From Gammaproteobacteria bacterium (GTDB taxonomy: Bacteria; Pseudomonadota; Gammaproteobacteria; JAABTG01), in contig JASJBY010000259.1 of NCBI GenBank assembly GCA_030066245.1, forward strand, positions 1 to 7,656: 7,656 nucleotides of DNA, given 5' to 3'. The position numbers and the translations under genes are program-made. Positions 5,583 through 7,656 of this stretch are shown here, piece after piece. The notes beneath the pieces were generated by a model, which had not been told where the DNA came from, ran no database searches, and saw only the letters and a list, made by a program, of their open reading frames with translations. Each line of letters opens with the position of its first letter. The stretch's first letter is position 1.

Positions 5583-6674
5583 GTGAAAGGGACGACAGGC
5601 GGGCGCGTTCAGCGCCTGATCAGACCGGAGGTGCGGCGGCTCAACGCCTATCACGTTCCTGACTCTGCCGGCATGGTGAAGCTCGATGCCATGGAGAGTC
5701 CCTATCCGTGGCCGGGGGACCTGATGGATGCCTGGCTGGCAGCACTGGGTTCCGTCACAGTCAACCGCTACCCGGACCCGGCGGCGGTTCGGTTACGCAG
5801 CCGGCTGCGGGCGGTCATGGGCGTGCCGGAGGGCAGCGACATCCTGCTGGGCAACGGATCCGACGAGCTTATCCAACTCATCCTGCTGTGCCTGAGTCGG
5901 CCAGGGGCGACGGTTCTGGCGCCGGAGCCCAGCTTTGTGATGTATCGTTTGCTCGCGCTGGCGGCTGGCATGAGCTTCGTGGGCGTGCCCCTGCGCGGAG
6001 ATGATTTCATGCTCGATCCGGCGGCCATGCTGGCGGCCGTCAAGGCGCATCGGCCGTCCGTGGTTTTTCTCGCCTACCCGAATAATCCGACCGGAAACCT
6101 GTTTCAGGAGGATGTGGTCCGGGCCATACTGGAGAGTACCGAGGGCCTGGTCGTTATGGACGAAGCCTACACGCCGTTCGCGGATTCGAGCTTTCTCGCC
6201 GCGCTGCCGGCTCAGCCAAACCTTCTCCTCATGCGCACCGTCTCGAAAATGGGGCTGGCCGGGCTGCGGCTGGGCTGGCTGGCTGGCGACCCTGCCTGGA
6301 TCAACGAATTCGACAAGCTGCGTCTGCCCTACAACATCAACGTGCTGTCCCAGATTAGCGCTGAGTTCGCGCTCGATCACATGCAAGCGCTGATGGCACA
6401 GACGCGGAAGATTCGCGAGGATAGGGAGCGCCTCTACAATGCCCTCGCTTCCCTGCCGGGAGTCACCGTGTGGCCCAGCGAGGCGAACTTTCTGTTGTTT
6501 CGCCTGCCGTCGGGCAGGGCAGTCGAGATTTTCCAGGGCCTCGTTTCCCGCGGCGTGCTGGTCAAGAATCTCCACGCCAGCCACCCGCTGCTGACGGACT
6601 GTCTGCGGGTGACCGTGGGCACGCCGGAGGAAAACGCTGCGTTTCTGGACTGCTTGCGGGCGCTCCTGCGTTAG
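5583..6674 (+). CDS. hisC: Histidinol-phosphate aminotransferase HisC
   Basis: This PLP enzyme (fold type I aminotransferase) converts imidazole acetol phosphate and glutamate to histidinol phosphate and 2-oxoglutarate. From GTG 5583 it has 363 residues. IRPEVRRLNAYHV near the start is typical of one gammaproteobacterial HisC group. Further motifs are KLDAMESPYPWP, GNGSDELIQL near 90-99, YPNNPTGN at 165-172 with the PLP-contacting Asn, VMDEAYTPF with Asp193 and Tyr196, and RTVSKMGLAGLRLGW with the Schiff-base Lys222 and Arg229. CLRVTVGT near the end holds the substrate-binding Arg342. An in-frame ATG at 5529 would add 18 residues overlapping hisD, with no family similarity and a poorer ribosome site, so GTG is preferred. 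HisC-like enzymes can also act on aromatic amino acids; the his neighbours argue for histidine. The stop overlaps that of the convergent gene. Confidence 0.95.
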   Translation: MKGTTGGRVQRLIRPEVRRLNAYHVPDSAGMVKLDAMESPYPWPGDLMDAWLAALGSVTVNRYPDPAAVRLRSRLRAVMGVPEGSDILLGNGSDELIQLILLCLSRPGATVLAPEPSFVMYRLLALAAGMSFVGVPLRGDDFMLDPAAMLAAVKAHRPSVVFLAYPNNPTGNLFQEDVVRAILESTEGLVVMDEAYTPFADSSFLAALPAQPNLLLMRTVSKMGLAGLRLGWLAGDPAWINEFDKLRLPYNINVLSQISAEFALDHMQALMAQTRKIREDRERLYNALASLPGVTVWPSEANFLLFRLPSGRAVEIFQGLVSRGVLVKNLHASHPLLTDCLRVTVGTPEENAAFLDCLRALLR

Positions 6675-7656
6675 CCGCCGAAGGTGGGGCGCTCAGCGGC
6701 CTGCACGATTACCTCCTCTCGACGACCCTCACGCAGAACGGCAAGCTTGACTTTCTCTCCCGGCGCGACGCCGGTGATGGCATTGAGCGTATCCCGGCCG
6801 CCCTCAACGTCGATGCCGTTAACGGCGGTGATGATGTCCCCCGGACGCACGCCGGCGCCGTGGGCTGGACCCTCGCGCACAACGCCGGCGACCACGACCC
6901 CCTTAGCGTGCGGGATCCCGAACGAGTCAGCCAGGGACGGCGTGAGCTCCTGGATCTCGATACCGACCCAACCTCTGCTGACGCGGCCCTTCTCGATGAT
7001 CTCACGCATGACGCCTTTGGCGAGGCTCACCGGAATGGCGAAGCCGATGCCCTGGGAGCCGCCGGTTCTCGAGTAGATGGCCGTGTTGATGCCGACGAGA
7101 TGCCCAAAAGCGTCGACCAGCGCCCCGCCCGAGTTGCCCGGGTTGATCGCCGCGTCGGTCTGGATGAAGTTCTCGAAGGTGCTGATGTCCAGGTTGTTGC
7201 GGCCGGTGGCGCTGACGATCCCCTGGGTGACCGTCTGCCCGACCCCGAAAGGATTGCCGATGGCCAGCACCACATCGCCCACGCGCAGCGCCTCGGAGCG
7301 TCCGATGGTGACACTGGGCAGGTCCGGAAGCTGCACTTTGAGAACCGCGAGGTCGGTTTCCGGATCGGTCCCCACCACCGTGGCGGCGGACGCACGGCCG
7401 TCGCGCAGCGCCACCTGTATCTGGTCTGCGTCGCCGATGAGATGATTGTTGGTGAGGATATAGCCCTGCGGGCTGACGATGACCCCGGAGCCCAAGTCGG
7501 TTTCGCGGCGCTGTGGCGGCGGGGTGAAGCGATCCCCGAACAGATCCCGGAAAGTTTGTCCGTGGAAACGCGACGCGCCTTCTCGTGAGACCTGCTTGGT
7601 GGAATGAATACTGACTACGGCTGGCGCCGCCAACGAGACGGCATCAGCGTAGGACA
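6671..7656 (-). CDS. degS: DegS/AlgW-type periplasmic serine endoprotease, 5'-truncated by the window edge
   Basis: This HtrA-family protease is expected to be anchored in the inner membrane and to cut a RseA/MucA-type anti-sigma factor when its PDZ domain senses misfolded outer-membrane proteins. The first complete visible codons read SYADAVSLAAPAVVSI, a segment that in DegS follows the membrane anchor, so the true start lies beyond base 7656; the TTG at 7633 is not the start. The trypsin-like domain has His71 (LTNNHLI), Asp101 (ETDLAVLKV) and Ser175 (NPGNSGGAL), counted from the first visible codon. IGNPFGVGQTVTQGIVSATGR and GIGFAIPVSLA are also present. After about residue 228 there is one PDZ domain ending PTFGG. 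A single PDZ domain favours DegS/AlgW over two-PDZ DegP/MucD. Its place next to hisC matches algW in Pseudomonas. Confidence 0.92.
   Translation of the reverse strand, partial: SYADAVSLAAPAVVSIHSTKQVSREGASRFHGQTFRDLFGDRFTPPPQRRETDLGSGVIVSPQGYILTNNHLIGDADQIQVALRDGRASAATVVGTDPETDLAVLKVQLPDLPSVTIGRSEALRVGDVVLAIGNPFGVGQTVTQGIVSATGRNNLDISTFENFIQTDAAINPGNSGGALVDAFGHLVGINTAIYSRTGGSQGIGFAIPVSLAKGVMREIIEKGRVSRGWVGIEIQELTPSLADSFGIPHAKGVVVAGVVREGPAHGAGVRPGDIITAVNGIDVEGGRDTLNAITGVAPGEKVKLAVLREGRREEVIVQAAERPTFGG

Noticed and set aside
6470..7588. A 372-codon + strand reading frame across the hisC end and the protease gene
   Set aside because: It is antisense to a clear HtrA-family protease and out of frame with hisC. 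Long antisense frames are common in high-GC DNA, and its sequence has no family likeness.
7631..7633. TTG as the start of the protease gene
   Set aside because: The frame stays open to the window edge and the upstream codons SYADAVS match the conserved DegS segment, so the gene simply continues outside the window.

Overview
The window is high-GC bacterial chromosome. It most likely comes from a gammaproteobacterium. The block murA-hisG-hisD-hisC followed by a convergent DegS/AlgW-type protease is the arrangement known from Pseudomonas and relatives, and the MurA, short-form HisG and HisD sequences closely resemble the gammaproteobacterial proteins. The genus cannot be fixed from the sequence alone.

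Layout. Bases 1-129 are the last 42 codons of a DASS/SLC13-type anion (probably C4-dicarboxylate) transporter. A complete malic enzyme follows (260-1927, possibly starting at 224), so uptake of dicarboxylates and their conversion to pyruvate may be paired. Between malic enzyme and murA, bases 1924-2171 form a non-coding, MITE-like element. It has perfect 19-bp terminal inverted repeats that include CTAG at both ends and a long imperfect palindrome inside. Then come murA (2185-3444), hisG (3455-4138), a 123-bp gap with a perfect 3 x 8-bp tandem repeat, hisD (4262-5575) and hisC (5583-6674), all on the + strand. On the - strand, a DegS/AlgW-like periplasmic serine protease (6671-7656) runs in from the right edge. 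Its stop codon overlaps the hisC stop codon.

How the genes work together. murA makes the first committed peptidoglycan precursor. hisG, hisD and hisC supply the first, last and transamination steps of histidine synthesis. HisG is the short form, which normally needs a HisZ partner that is not in the window. The protease belongs to the family that senses envelope stress and starts degradation of an anti-sigma factor.

The genes are ordinary housekeeping genes, and I see no new multi-gene system. The most unusual DNA is the palindromic element. It supplies the malic enzyme stop codon, ends 13 bp before the murA start, and sits where the usual upstream neighbours of murA (ibaG and mla genes in many gammaproteobacteria) are missing. 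That suggests a rearrangement, or possibly an assembly join, at this repeat.
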